Notes under the pieces: model-generated
Told to the model about the DNA's origin: nothing
What the model saw: the letters and a program-made list of their open reading frames with translations, nothing else
Databases searched by the model: none
Program-made: the position numbers and the translations under genes
In this document: in pieces, positions 20,901-29,415 of the stretch
How the letters are laid out: every line of letters begins with the position of its first letter
How positions within the stretch are numbered: the first letter of the stretch is position 1
Source of the DNA: Sphingosinicella sp.
GTDB lineage: Bacteria; Pseudomonadota; Alphaproteobacteria; Sphingomonadales; Sphingomonadaceae
DNA length: 64,000 nucleotides
Assembly: GCA_013816585.1 (NCBI GenBank)
Contig: JACDEE010000004.1
Location: forward strand, 67,017 to 131,016
Reading direction: 5' to 3'

Positions 20901-21364
20901 ATCACGGCGCTGATCCGACCCTGACTGACCAGGGCCGGCGAATGGGCGCCGGTCGCCGCATCGGCAAAGAGCAAGGCCACATCCTTGGCCCGGACGTCGC
21001 GCCCGTTGACTCTATAGGCCGATCCCGCACCGCGTTCGATCCGCCGTGTAACCTCTACTTCGCCGTCCCTCGCGGCCGAGATATCGCCGGGCATGTCCTC
21101 GGCGGCGCGTTCGACTAGCAAGGATACTTCCGCGAAATCGCGCGCGGGCCGCGTGGCGGTGCCGGCGAAGATGACGTCCTCCATCCCCGCGCCGCGCATG
21201 GACTTGGGGCTGGATTCGCCCATCACCCACCGTATCGCCTCCAGGACGTTCGACTTGCCGCAGCCATTGGGGCCGACCACCCCGGTAAGGCCCTGCTCGA
21301 TGCGCAGCTCGGCTGGCTCGACGAAGCTTTTAAAGCCCGAAAGCTTGAGGCGCTTTATCTGCAC
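17924..21364 (-). CDS. smc: Chromosome segregation protein SMC
   Basis: [50 protein letters not shown], long coiled coil with hinge, C-terminal [43 protein letters not shown]. GTG start at 21364. Confidence 0.95.
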   Translation of the reverse strand: [1146 protein letters not shown]

Positions 21365-21387
21365 GATGAAGCCCCCCAGCGCATCCG

Positions 21388-22086
21388 CTAGCCCGCGGCT
21401 TTCCGGATCAGAGGCTCGAGCGTCGGCCAGTCGTGCGCGGCGGCGCGGTCGCCATTGATGAAGAAGGTCGGGGTGCCCTGCACCCCAAGGGCTTCCGCGG
21501 CGCCATACATATCGCCCAGGCGATTGAGCGCGGCCTCGTCGGAAAGGCACTTCTTGCCCTGGACCGCGGGCAATCCGCGCTCCGCGCTCAACTGGGTCAG
21601 GCCGCCAAGATCGGCGATCCGTCCAAGCATCTCGCCCGTGGGAAGGCTCTTCATCTGATCTTTCTGGGCCTGACTGATCTTACTGACCTTGCCCATCCAC
21701 TGATCCTGCGCCGCGAACATTCCCTCGGTGATCCGGAAGAAATTCCGGGTTCCGCCGCAGCGTGCGAGCAAGGATGCCGAAGCGTCGATACCGTTCAGGA
21801 CGAAGTTTCGGAATTCGTAGCTGACCTTGCCCGATTTGACATAGTCGCGGGCGAGCGGCGCCATCGCCGCTTTCGAAAAGTCGGCGCAATGCGAGCAGGT
21901 AAGCGACCCATATTCCACCACTTTCACGCGCGCACTGGGATTGCCCATTCGAAAGCCGCCCTCGGGCGTCTGCACCACCGTTCTGGTCCAGTCAGTTGAA
22001 ATAGCCACTGGCTTCTGCGCCGCAGGAGCCGGCGCGAAAGGAAGGCCGAGCCCGACAGCGGCGGCAAAGAGGAGCCGGCCCCGCAT
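21388..22086 (-). CDS. DsbA-like thioredoxin-domain protein
   Basis: Signal peptide; VVEYGSLTCSHCADFSKAAMAPLARDYVKSGKVSYEFRNFVLNG with CSHC; VQGTPTFFINGDRAA cis-Pro loop. Confidence 0.88.
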   Translation of the reverse strand: MRGRLLFAAAVGLGLPFAPAPAAQKPVAISTDWTRTVVQTPEGGFRMGNPSARVKVVEYGSLTCSHCADFSKAAMAPLARDYVKSGKVSYEFRNFVLNGIDASASLLARCGGTRNFFRITEGMFAAQDQWMGKVSKISQAQKDQMKSLPTGEMLGRIADLGGLTQLSAERGLPAVQGKKCLSDEAALNRLGDMYGAAEALGVQGTPTFFINGDRAAAHDWPTLEPLIRKAAG

Positions 22087-22087
22087 A

Positions 22088-22840
22088 TCAGCCGATCGCT
22101 TCCCGAAGCTTTGGTTCCAGCAATTCCCAGCTCGCGGTAGCCTCGACCATCTCGCCATTGATCAGGAAGGTGGGGGTTCCGGGGAAGTTGGGGATGTCTG
22201 CAACGGCCTTTTGCGTGATGCCCGCCAGCCGGGTGAGCCCGGCTGGATCGGCGAGACAGGAATTGATCTTTTGCTCAGGCATGCCGCGCTGGCGGAAAAA
22301 CTGATCGATTCCGCCCGCCTTGGTAAGCGCGACCACGCGCTGCTGCGCCGGCAGGGCCTGGATCCGCTCCGCCTCGGCGGGCGACAGATCCTGATAGCCC
22401 TGCATCCAGTTGCGCTGTTCCGCATAAAGCTGGTCGGTTAGCCTGAAGAAGGGCCCCGGGCCCTGACAGCGAAGCAACATCGAAATGCCCACATCGGGGG
22501 CGCCCAGCAGGAACGGCCGGAACTCGAAGCTTACTTGCCCGCTTTTCACATATTCGTTTTTAAGCTTTTCGCCGCCCTCGGCCGCGAACTCCGCGCAATG
22601 CGGGCAGCTAAGCGAACCATATTCGACCAATTTCACCGGGGCATTGGGATTGCCCATCATGAAGCCGCCATCGGCAGTTTCGCTGACGATTTGGGTCCAG
22701 TCGCCATTAGGCGCCTCGACCTGCTGAAGCGGGGTGGTGCTGACGGGCTGGCCCGACGCAATGTTGTTCCCTGCGTCGTCGCCGCAGCCTGCAAGCAGGA
22801 GCGCCAGAGTGAGCGCGCCGCTACCGATCAATGCTTTCAT
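22088..22840 (-). CDS. DsbA-like thioredoxin-domain lipoprotein
   Basis: Lipobox LALLLAGCGDD; LVEYGSLSCPHCAEFAAEGGEKLKNEYVKSGQVSFEFRPFLLG with CPHC; FPGTPTFLINGEMVEA. Confidence 0.88.
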   Translation of the reverse strand: MKALIGSGALTLALLLAGCGDDAGNNIASGQPVSTTPLQQVEAPNGDWTQIVSETADGGFMMGNPNAPVKLVEYGSLSCPHCAEFAAEGGEKLKNEYVKSGQVSFEFRPFLLGAPDVGISMLLRCQGPGPFFRLTDQLYAEQRNWMQGYQDLSPAEAERIQALPAQQRVVALTKAGGIDQFFRQRGMPEQKINSCLADPAGLTRLAGITQKAVADIPNFPGTPTFLINGEMVEATASWELLEPKLREAIG

Positions 22841-22843
22841 ATC

Positions 22844-23422
22844 TTACCTCACTAATTTGCCGACGACCGGGATCGTCATCATGTCAGTAACCGGCTGCCC
22901 TTCGCTTGCGGCGACGCCGCGCGCAAGCGATTCGAGGCAGGCCCGAAGTTCGGGGTCCGCGATCGTCCTCAGCGAATCCCCGAGTTCCGCCGGCAGGGGC
23001 CGAAGCGATGGGGGCGCGATCCGTGCCTTTGCCCGCGCCACCTTAACGATGCCTTGCCTGAACGCGACGCGTTCGACCGCCGGATAGCCGAAGAAACGGT
23101 TCACCCTCTCGATGATGACCGGGGCCACATGCTGCATCATCGGCGCGTGCGCGCCCTCGACGATCAACGTCAGCACTCCTTCGGAACGGCGGCCCTGCGG
23201 GAAGCGGATCGATTCGGGCGACGAAACCCCGGCATAGCGGTCGCCGACAATCTCGTGCCAGCGGCTGACCACCGATGACTGGACGAAGCCGAAGCGGCGA
23301 AAGGCGGCGCGTCCGACATCGGGAAGCAAGTCGGATACGGCCCGCGCGCGCCGCGCGCGCTGCGGTTCGACGACCTGTTTCGCCTTCTTTCTTTTTTCTG
23401 GAGTGCCGCCGGATTTCGTCAT
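22844..23422 (-). CDS. DUF721 (DciA-like) domain-containing protein
   Basis: FGFVQSSVVSRWHEIVGDRYAGVSSPESIRFPQGRRSEGVLTLIVEGAHAPMMQHVAPVIIERVNRFFGYPAVERV fits DUF721/DciA. Confidence 0.8.
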   Translation of the reverse strand: MTKSGGTPEKRKKAKQVVEPQRARRARAVSDLLPDVGRAAFRRFGFVQSSVVSRWHEIVGDRYAGVSSPESIRFPQGRRSEGVLTLIVEGAHAPMMQHVAPVIIERVNRFFGYPAVERVAFRQGIVKVARAKARIAPPSLRPLPAELGDSLRTIADPELRACLESLARGVAASEGQPVTDMMTIPVVGKLVR

Positions 23423-23448
23423 CGCCTGAAGCATGGCATAGCCTGGGC

Positions 23449-24495
23449 ATGTCAGTCGATGCATCAAATGCGCTCCTCAAATGGTATGTTGTGGATAAGA
23501 GGGCGCTTCCGTGGCGGTCAGTGGGATCAGCGCGGCCCGATCCCTATCGCGTCTGGCTGTCCGAAATCATGCTGCAGCAAACGACGGTCGCGATGGCGCG
23601 CCCCTATTTCGAAAAATTCACTTATCGGTGGCCGGATGTCGAAGCGCTCGCCTCCGCGCCGGAGGATGAGGTGATGGCTGCCTGGGCGGGACTTGGCTAT
23701 TATGCCCGCGCCCGCAATCTGATCGCCTGCGCCCGCGCGGTCGCCGCCGCCGGCGGCTTTCCCGACAACGAGGCCGAATTGCGGAAGCTTCCGGGCGTCG
23801 GCCGCTACACCGCGGCCGCCATTGCGTCCATTGCCTTTGGCCAGCGCGCGATAGTGGTCGATGCCAATGTCGAACGCGTCGTGTCGCGACTGTTCGCCGT
23901 CAAACAGCCTTTGCCTGGCGCGAGGGAGCGGATTTACGAGCTGGTCGATAGCATCACGCCCCCCGGCGGCAGCGGCGATTTCGCTCAGGCGATGATGGAT
24001 CTCGGCGCGACCATCTGCATCCCGCGCGCGCCGCGATGCGGGCATTGCCCGATCGCGCAGCATTGTGCGGGCAGGGCCGAAGGTGATCCGGCGCGTTACC
24101 CGATCAAGGCCGCAAAACTACCCAGGCCGCATAAAGAGGGCATGGCTTACTGGCTGCAGCATCAAGGCAATGTCTTGCTTGTCCGCCGCCCCGGCAAAGG
24201 AATGTTGGGCGGAATGCTCGCGCTCCCGACCGGCCTTTGGAGCGAGCAGGCCGAGCCGGGGCAGTCCGCCCCGGTCGCCGTCGAATGGACCGAAGCGGGC
24301 AATGTCGACCACGTCTTCACCCATTTTTCGCTGAGCATGCGCCTATTTTGCGCCGAAACGCACGTCACCTCGGGAGCCGCGGGCATCTGGTGGCCGATCG
24401 ACCGGATCGCTGACGCCGGCCTTCCCACCTTGTTCGCAAAACTGGCTGAGCGCGGCACGGCGTGGAGCATAGGTGCCGCCCTTTTGGCTGCTTAA
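23449..24495 (+). CDS. mutY: A/G-specific adenine glycosylase
   Basis: LPWR...PDPYRVWLSEIMLQQTTVAMARPYFEKF...LPGVGRYTAAAIASIAFG...DANVERVVSR...C-X6-C-X2-C-X5-C iron-sulfur pattern (CIPRAPRCGHCPIAQHC), C-terminal NUDIX-like region. Confidence 0.95.
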   Translation: MSVDASNALLKWYVVDKRALPWRSVGSARPDPYRVWLSEIMLQQTTVAMARPYFEKFTYRWPDVEALASAPEDEVMAAWAGLGYYARARNLIACARAVAAAGGFPDNEAELRKLPGVGRYTAAAIASIAFGQRAIVVDANVERVVSRLFAVKQPLPGARERIYELVDSITPPGGSGDFAQAMMDLGATICIPRAPRCGHCPIAQHCAGRAEGDPARYPIKAAKLPRPHKEGMAYWLQHQGNVLLVRRPGKGMLGGMLALPTGLWSEQAEPGQSAPVAVEWTEAGNVDHVFTHFSLSMRLFCAETHVTSGAAGIWWPIDRIADAGLPTLFAKLAERGTAWSIGAALLAA

Positions 24496-24558
24496 GGTAC
24501 GGGCTTCCAGTTGAAGCTCGCTAAGAGTTTCGGAACACTGTAAATTACCCTAATATCC

Positions 24559-24648
24559 GATGACGACTCGCTCTTTCGGAAAGCCCACCCCGAAGCAGTC
24601 GTCAGCCCCCGCAGGGGAGGCGGGGGCCCATTTCATTTCTTTTTGCCG
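24559..24648 (+). ncRNA. Candidate small structured RNA (two stem-loops plus U-rich tail), or a REP-like palindromic element
   Basis: 8-bp stem TGACGACT(24561-24568)/AGTCGTCA(24597-24604) enclosing TTCGG/CCGAA; immediately followed by GCCCCCGC..GCGGGGGC (24605-24627) and a T-rich run (ATTTCATTTCTTTTT). -10-like TAATAT at 24551-24556. Confidence 0.3.
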
Positions 24649-25013
24649 GCCGGCCGTCCGGATTTCGTGCCGCCTTTGGGCGCCTTTGGCCGTGCCTCGC
24701 TCTTGCCGCCACCCTCATAACCGTCAAGCAGCGTCCGAGCCGCGTCGATCAGGATCAGCTTGACCGCCGTTCCGACGGCAGTGGCCTCCTTGATCGTCTC
24801 CGAAGCGAGATCGCCGGCTCCGCGCCTCGCCGCCTGACCCTTCCTGCTGCTTGCGAGCGAGGTTGCCGCGGCCATCATCGCCGCGGCGGCGATTTCGCTG
24901 ATCACCGGCCCCCGCGCCCATTCGGCAGCCGCTTCGCCCGCCTTGCGCAGCTCCTTGGGAATTTTAACGCCGCCGATTTTACTGGGAAGCTTGGTGCGCT
25001 TTTCCTTGGCCAT
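24633..25013 (-). CDS. Hypothetical Ala/Lys-rich basic protein
   Basis: 126-aa ORF MAKEKRTKLPSKIGGVKIPKELRKAG... with basic tail KSEARPKAPKGGTKSGRPAGKKK. Confidence 0.65.
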   Translation of the reverse strand: MAKEKRTKLPSKIGGVKIPKELRKAGEAAAEWARGPVISEIAAAAMMAAATSLASSRKGQAARRGAGDLASETIKEATAVGTAVKLILIDAARTLLDGYEGGGKSEARPKAPKGGTKSGRPAGKKK

Positions 25014-25082
25014 CCTTATCTCTCCAACCGTCTGATCGAACAGTAAACGCGGAAAGTGCCCGTCCTGTCCATCACCGACCGA

Positions 25083-26480
25083 TCAAAGCGCCGCCAGCAA
25101 TTCCGCCGCGAACAAGGACAAGGTATCGTCGCGCGCGCCCATTATGATGATGCGGTCGCCGGGCCTTGCGAGAGCGCGGAGCCGGTCGCCCGCCGCGACG
25201 CGGTCGGGAATATGTTCGGCATGGCGGCCCGCAGCCTGTACGCCCGAAACGATGTCGTCGCTGCCCACGCTGCGGTCGACCGTGCCGCCATAATAAACGG
25301 GGTCCGGCATGATCAGCACATCTTCGTCGCCAAGCTTCTCCGCAAAGCAGTCGATCAGCTCCCTGCCCATCGACCTTAGCGGTCCGTATCCATGCGGCTG
25401 GAAGAGGATCAGAAGGCGCCCTGGAAAAGCGCGAAGCGTATCGAGCGTCGCCGAAATCTTGTCCGGGTTATGCCCGAAATCGTCGATTACATTGATGTCG
25501 TTCCTGGTGCCCACCACTTCGAAGCGGCGGCGCAGGCCCGTAAAGCCCGCCAGTGCCTCGGCCGCCGTGGCAAGGTCTATGCCGACCGCCGCGGCCGCGG
25601 CCATCGCCGCAAGCGCGTTGGACGCATTGTGCCGGCCCGGGACCTGAAGTCGGACCTGAACCGCCTGGCCCGCGGCGCGGTGCGCGACCGAAAAGGAAAT
25701 GGCCAGCGGCTCTTCCTTTATATTGCCGCCGAGCAAATCGGCTTTCTCGTCGCGGAAGCTGAAGGTCAGCAGCCGGCGCGGCTCGACCTTCTTCGCCAGC
25801 AACCGCGTTTCTTCATCGTCGAGATTGAGCACGACCGTGTCGGCCTTGGCTAAGAAATCGGCGAAAAGGGACCGCAATTCGTCCAGTGATTTATGGTCGA
25901 GAGTGATGTTGCCGAGCACCGCCACCCGCGGGCTGTACAACGCTATCGATCCGTCGCTCTCGTCCACCTCGCTGACAAAGGCGTCGCCTTTGCCGGCCAA
26001 AGCGCTGGCGAACGGCGTGTCGCTGGTCACGAAATTCTTCATCACCGCGCCGTTCATCACGACCGGATCGCGACCCGCCTGGTGCAGGATCCAGCCGATC
26101 ATGCCGGTGGTGGTGGATTTGCCGCTGGTGCCGCCGCAGGCGATGCTGGTTGGCGCCGCATTGAACAGGCTGGCCAGTAATTGCGGCCGGGTGACCCGGT
26201 CTGCGCCGATCCCGATCGCGGCCTGCACATCCGGCACGGTTTCTTCGATCGCCGCGGAAGTGACGAGGATCTGATCGGCGCTCGTCACCCCGCTTCCATC
26301 CTGCGGAAACAAGGCTATTCCCTGCCTTTCCAGGAACGCGAACTTGTCGCCGACCCGACCCTGATCGAGCGAACGGTCCGAACCCGCTACCTCATGGCCG
26401 TGGGCGCGGACGATACAGGCCAGCGGAAGCATGCCGCTGCCGCCGATACCGCAAAAGAAATAGGATTTGGCACGATTCAT
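25083..26480 (-). CDS. Mur ligase family protein (MurC/Mpl-like)
   Basis: [31 protein letters not shown]-terminal motif as in MurC/Mpl; P-loop [62 protein letters not shown]. Divergent from an LD-carboxypeptidase. Confidence 0.82.
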   Translation of the reverse strand: MNRAKSYFFCGIGGSGMLPLACIVRAHGHEVAGSDRSLDQGRVGDKFAFLERQGIALFPQDGSGVTSADQILVTSAAIEETVPDVQAAIGIGADRVTRPQLLASLFNAAPTSIACGGTSGKSTTTGMIGWILHQAGRDPVVMNGAVMKNFVTSDTPFASALAGKGDAFVSEVDESDGSIALYSPRVAVLGNITLDHKSLDELRSLFADFLAKADTVVLNLDDEETRLLAKKVEPRRLLTFSFRDEKADLLGGNIKEEPLAISFSVAHRAAGQAVQVRLQVPGRHNASNALAAMAAAAAVGIDLATAAEALAGFTGLRRRFEVVGTRNDINVIDDFGHNPDKISATLDTLRAFPGRLLILFQPHGYGPLRSMGRELIDCFAEKLGDEDVLIMPDPVYYGGTVDRSVGSDDIVSGVQAAGRHAEHIPDRVAAGDRLRALARPGDRIIIMGARDDTLSLFAAELLAAL

Positions 26481-26535
26481 CCCTTGCCCCTATTGAGAAG
26501 CAGCGGTCATTTCAAAGCCTTTGAGGGGAGCGGAC

Positions 26536-27351
26536 ATGCGGATCGGAGTGGTGGCGCCGTCGACGCCGATCAGACGCGAAGTCGCCGAGGGCGTGACCGA
26601 ATTGGCGGCCCGCGAATTTGCGGCCGCCAGCCTGGTCTTTCATCCCCAATGCTTCCTCACGCACAATCATTTTGCGGGCGACGATAAAGCGCGTGCCGAC
26701 GCCTTTGTCGAAATGGCCAACGATTCCTCGTTCGACGCGCTCTGGTTCGCGCGCGGTGGTTATGGTTCCTGCCGGATAGCCGAGGATGTCCTGGACCGGT
26801 TGGAGAGCCCGGCCCGCGACAAGATCTACCTTGGCTATAGCGATGCCGGCTATATTCTCGGCGGCCTGTACACCGCCGGCTACGGCAAGCTCGCGCATGG
26901 GCCGATGCCCAAAGATATCGAGCGCGACGGCGGCGAAGCCGCGGTGCGCCGATCGCTCGCCTGGCTGGTGGCGGGAGACCGCCAGTCGCTGGAGCCAGGC
27001 CTGTCCGCCCGGGAACCGAATGCCGCCTTCAACATCACCGTCTTCAGTCAGTTGCTGGGCACGCCGCTTCAGCCCGACCTTTCGGGGCATGTCCTGATGC
27101 TGGAGGACGTATCGGAACATATGTACCGGACCGACCGGTCGATGTTCCATATCACCAGCAATCCGAACGTACGCAAGATTGCGGGATTGAGGCTCGGCCG
27201 GTGCAGCGACGTGCCCGAAAACGATCCGGCCTTTGGCGAGACTGAAGAGGAAGTGGTCATCCATTGGTGCGAAAAGGCCGGGATTCCCTATCTCGGGCGG
27301 GCCGATATCGGCCATGATTCCGATAATAAGGTCGTCCCTTTCGGGATTTAA
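26536..27351 (+). CDS. LD-carboxypeptidase (peptidase S66 family)
   Basis: MRIGVVAPSTPIRREVAEGVTELAA...DALWFARGGYGSCRIAEDVLDRL...IYLGYSDAGYILGGLYTAG...GHVLMLEDVSEHMYRTDRSMFHI matches S66 organisation. Confidence 0.87.
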   Translation: MRIGVVAPSTPIRREVAEGVTELAAREFAAASLVFHPQCFLTHNHFAGDDKARADAFVEMANDSSFDALWFARGGYGSCRIAEDVLDRLESPARDKIYLGYSDAGYILGGLYTAGYGKLAHGPMPKDIERDGGEAAVRRSLAWLVAGDRQSLEPGLSAREPNAAFNITVFSQLLGTPLQPDLSGHVLMLEDVSEHMYRTDRSMFHITSNPNVRKIAGLRLGRCSDVPENDPAFGETEEEVVIHWCEKAGIPYLGRADIGHDSDNKVVPFGI

Positions 27352-27438
27352 CCATTTTAGTGCGATGAATGGTGGCAGAGCCCCTTGCACGCGGCGCTCG
27401 TTTGCGCTCTATCTTCCTCCAAATCAGAGGAGGGCCAA

Positions 27439-27711
27439 ATGGCTAAAGGTAGTTCAGGTGGGAATAATGCGTTGGCAAGGCCGATGAAGCCGTCGGCTGA
27501 ACTTGCCGCGGTGACGGGGTCGGACAACATCGCGCGTAGCGCAGTGGTCAGCAAGATGTGGGAATATATCAAGAAGAACAATCTTCAGAACCCGCAGAAC
27601 AAGCGCGAGATCATGGCCGATGCCAAGCTCAAGCCGATCTTCGGCGGCAAGGACAAGGTCAGCATGTTCGAAATGAACAAGCATCTGTCCAACCATCTCA
27701 GCAATCCCTGA
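27439..27711 (+). CDS. SWIB/MDM2 domain-containing protein
   Basis: RSAVVSKMWEYIKKNNLQNPQNKREIMADAKLKPIFGGKDKVSMFEMNKHLSNHL is a canonical SWIB pattern. Confidence 0.93.
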   Translation: MAKGSSGGNNALARPMKPSAELAAVTGSDNIARSAVVSKMWEYIKKNNLQNPQNKREIMADAKLKPIFGGKDKVSMFEMNKHLSNHLSNP

Positions 27712-27728
27712 TAGGGAATTGATGGCAG

Positions 27729-27764
27729 AAAAGGGCCCGCAGGCGAAAGCTTGCGGGCCCTTTT
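27729..27764. terminator. Rho-independent terminator, likely bidirectional
   Basis: Perfect 13-bp inverted repeat AAAAGGGCCCGCA / TGCGGGCCCTTTT around a GAAA-containing loop, between convergent SWIB and extensin-like genes. Confidence 0.9.
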
Positions 27765-27799
27765 CTTTGCCTGCGGTCAGTCAAGTCTGGCCGACAAAT

Positions 27800-28528
27800 C
27801 TAGCGGCAGGCGCGCCAGCCCGTTTCGCCCCTGGGCGCCTGATCGAGATGGAAATGATCGCGATGGGCTTGATTATAATCGGGCGACAGGACCGTCGCGA
27901 ACAGGCCGCAGGCACCATCGCGAACTTCTTTCAGAAAGGCGGATCTGGCGCCGTCCCATTCCCAATCCTTCAATATATTGATCCGCCTCCCATCCTCCAG
28001 CCTGAACCCCGCGACATCGACCGCATTGGCGCGGCTATGTTCGCTCCAGTCGCCTTGCGAGCGGCCGTAGAGCCGCCGGCAGCTATAGCTTCCGAAATGG
28101 TCGATCTGCGCCACGCGCTGCCCAAAATGGCGAAGCGCGGCGGGCTGGACGACATGCCATTCCCATAAAGCTAGCGCCGCGCCCACCGGGCAGGCGATAG
28201 TGAGATCGGCCGGCCTGTAGCCGATCGAGACGGCGCCTGCCGGACGAAACCGAATCGCATCGTCATAGCCGCATTGCTCGCTCGCTTTGAGCGGCGGAGC
28301 CGGCGTGAACTGGATGCCCGCTCGAGCCAGCAGGATACGGCATTGGCCGCTGTCGCCAGCAAGGCCGGCCAGCTTGCGTCCGGTAAAGGCGCCGGGTTTC
28401 TGGGTGAGATCGAGCCTCGTCCAGGGGAGGTCCTGGGGATGACTTCGCGCATAGCCATAAAGCAGGACCGCCCCAAAGCTAGCCAGCCCGGCGAGCAGAA
28501 GCACTTTCAAGACCCGGACCAACCGCAT
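27800..28528 (-). CDS. Extensin family protein (extensin-like C-terminal domain)
   Basis: HFGSYSCRRLYGRSQGDWSEHSRANAVDVAGFRLEDGRRINILKDW...DGACGLFATVLSPDYNQAHRDHFHLDQ. Confidence 0.88.
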   Translation of the reverse strand: MRLVRVLKVLLLAGLASFGAVLLYGYARSHPQDLPWTRLDLTQKPGAFTGRKLAGLAGDSGQCRILLARAGIQFTPAPPLKASEQCGYDDAIRFRPAGAVSIGYRPADLTIACPVGAALALWEWHVVQPAALRHFGQRVAQIDHFGSYSCRRLYGRSQGDWSEHSRANAVDVAGFRLEDGRRINILKDWEWDGARSAFLKEVRDGACGLFATVLSPDYNQAHRDHFHLDQAPRGETGWRACR

Positions 28529-28578
28529 ATGGCCATGACGTATAAGCCCAGGCATCGGTTGCCGGGCAAGGAGAAACG

Positions 28579-29415
28579 ATGACCGTCACGCGCCTCGAAA
28601 CGCGCCGCGTCGAGAAGATCTGGGGCAGGCGCGAGTTGCTGCCCACCTTCGGACTGGTCGAGGAAAACGGCGAGCCGGTAGGCGAAATCTGGTTTGAGGA
28701 TCCGCGCGGAAGCGATCCCGAATTGCTGGTCAAATATCTGTTCACATCGGAACGTCTTTCGATTCAGGTCCACCCGGACGACGAAGCGGCGCGCCGGGCC
28801 GGCCATCCGCGCGGCAAGGACGAAGCCTGGGTCGTGCTGGCGGCAGAGCCGGATGCCACGATCGGCATTGGCCTGAGAGCCCTGGCAAGCCGGGCCCAAC
28901 TTCGCGCGGCCGCGCTCGACGGCCGAATCGAACAGATGATCGACTGGCGTCCGGCCAAAGCGGGGGACGTCTATTATTCGCCGGCGGGGACGATCCATGC
29001 GCTGGGGCCGGGCCTTGCCCTGGTCGAGGTCCAACAGAATGTAGATCTCACCTATCGGCTGTATGATTATGGGCGCCCCCGCGAATTGCACCTTGAAGAG
29101 GGGATCGCGGTCTCGGAGCCCGAACCTTATTCCGCTTCCTTCGAACCTTTTGAGATCGAAGGAGGCCGGATCATATTGGCGGACGGCCCGGCTTTCGTGC
29201 TGGAACGATGGACAATCCCCGTCCGGGGCCAGTTGAACGAAGCCAGACCCCTATGGCTGATCCCCGTCGAAGGCGGGGGGACGATCGATGATGAGCGGAT
29301 GGAGGCTGGGACAGCCTGGCTGGTCGAGGGTCCGGCCCAGATCACCATCGACGAAGGCTCGGATTTTCTGATTGCTTATCCCGGCAGCGGTGTCAGCGAG
29401 CATCTGCCCGCTTAG
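28579..29415 (+). CDS. Class I mannose-6-phosphate isomerase
   Basis: KIWGRRELLPTFG...IQVHPDDEAARRAGHPRGKDEAWVVL...GDVYYSPAGTIHALGPGLALVEVQQNVDLTYRLYDYGRPRELHLEEG cupin/PMI motifs. Confidence 0.88.
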   Translation: MTVTRLETRRVEKIWGRRELLPTFGLVEENGEPVGEIWFEDPRGSDPELLVKYLFTSERLSIQVHPDDEAARRAGHPRGKDEAWVVLAAEPDATIGIGLRALASRAQLRAAALDGRIEQMIDWRPAKAGDVYYSPAGTIHALGPGLALVEVQQNVDLTYRLYDYGRPRELHLEEGIAVSEPEPYSASFEPFEIEGGRIILADGPAFVLERWTIPVRGQLNEARPLWLIPVEGGGTIDDERMEAGTAWLVEGPAQITIDEGSDFLIAYPGSGVSEHLPA

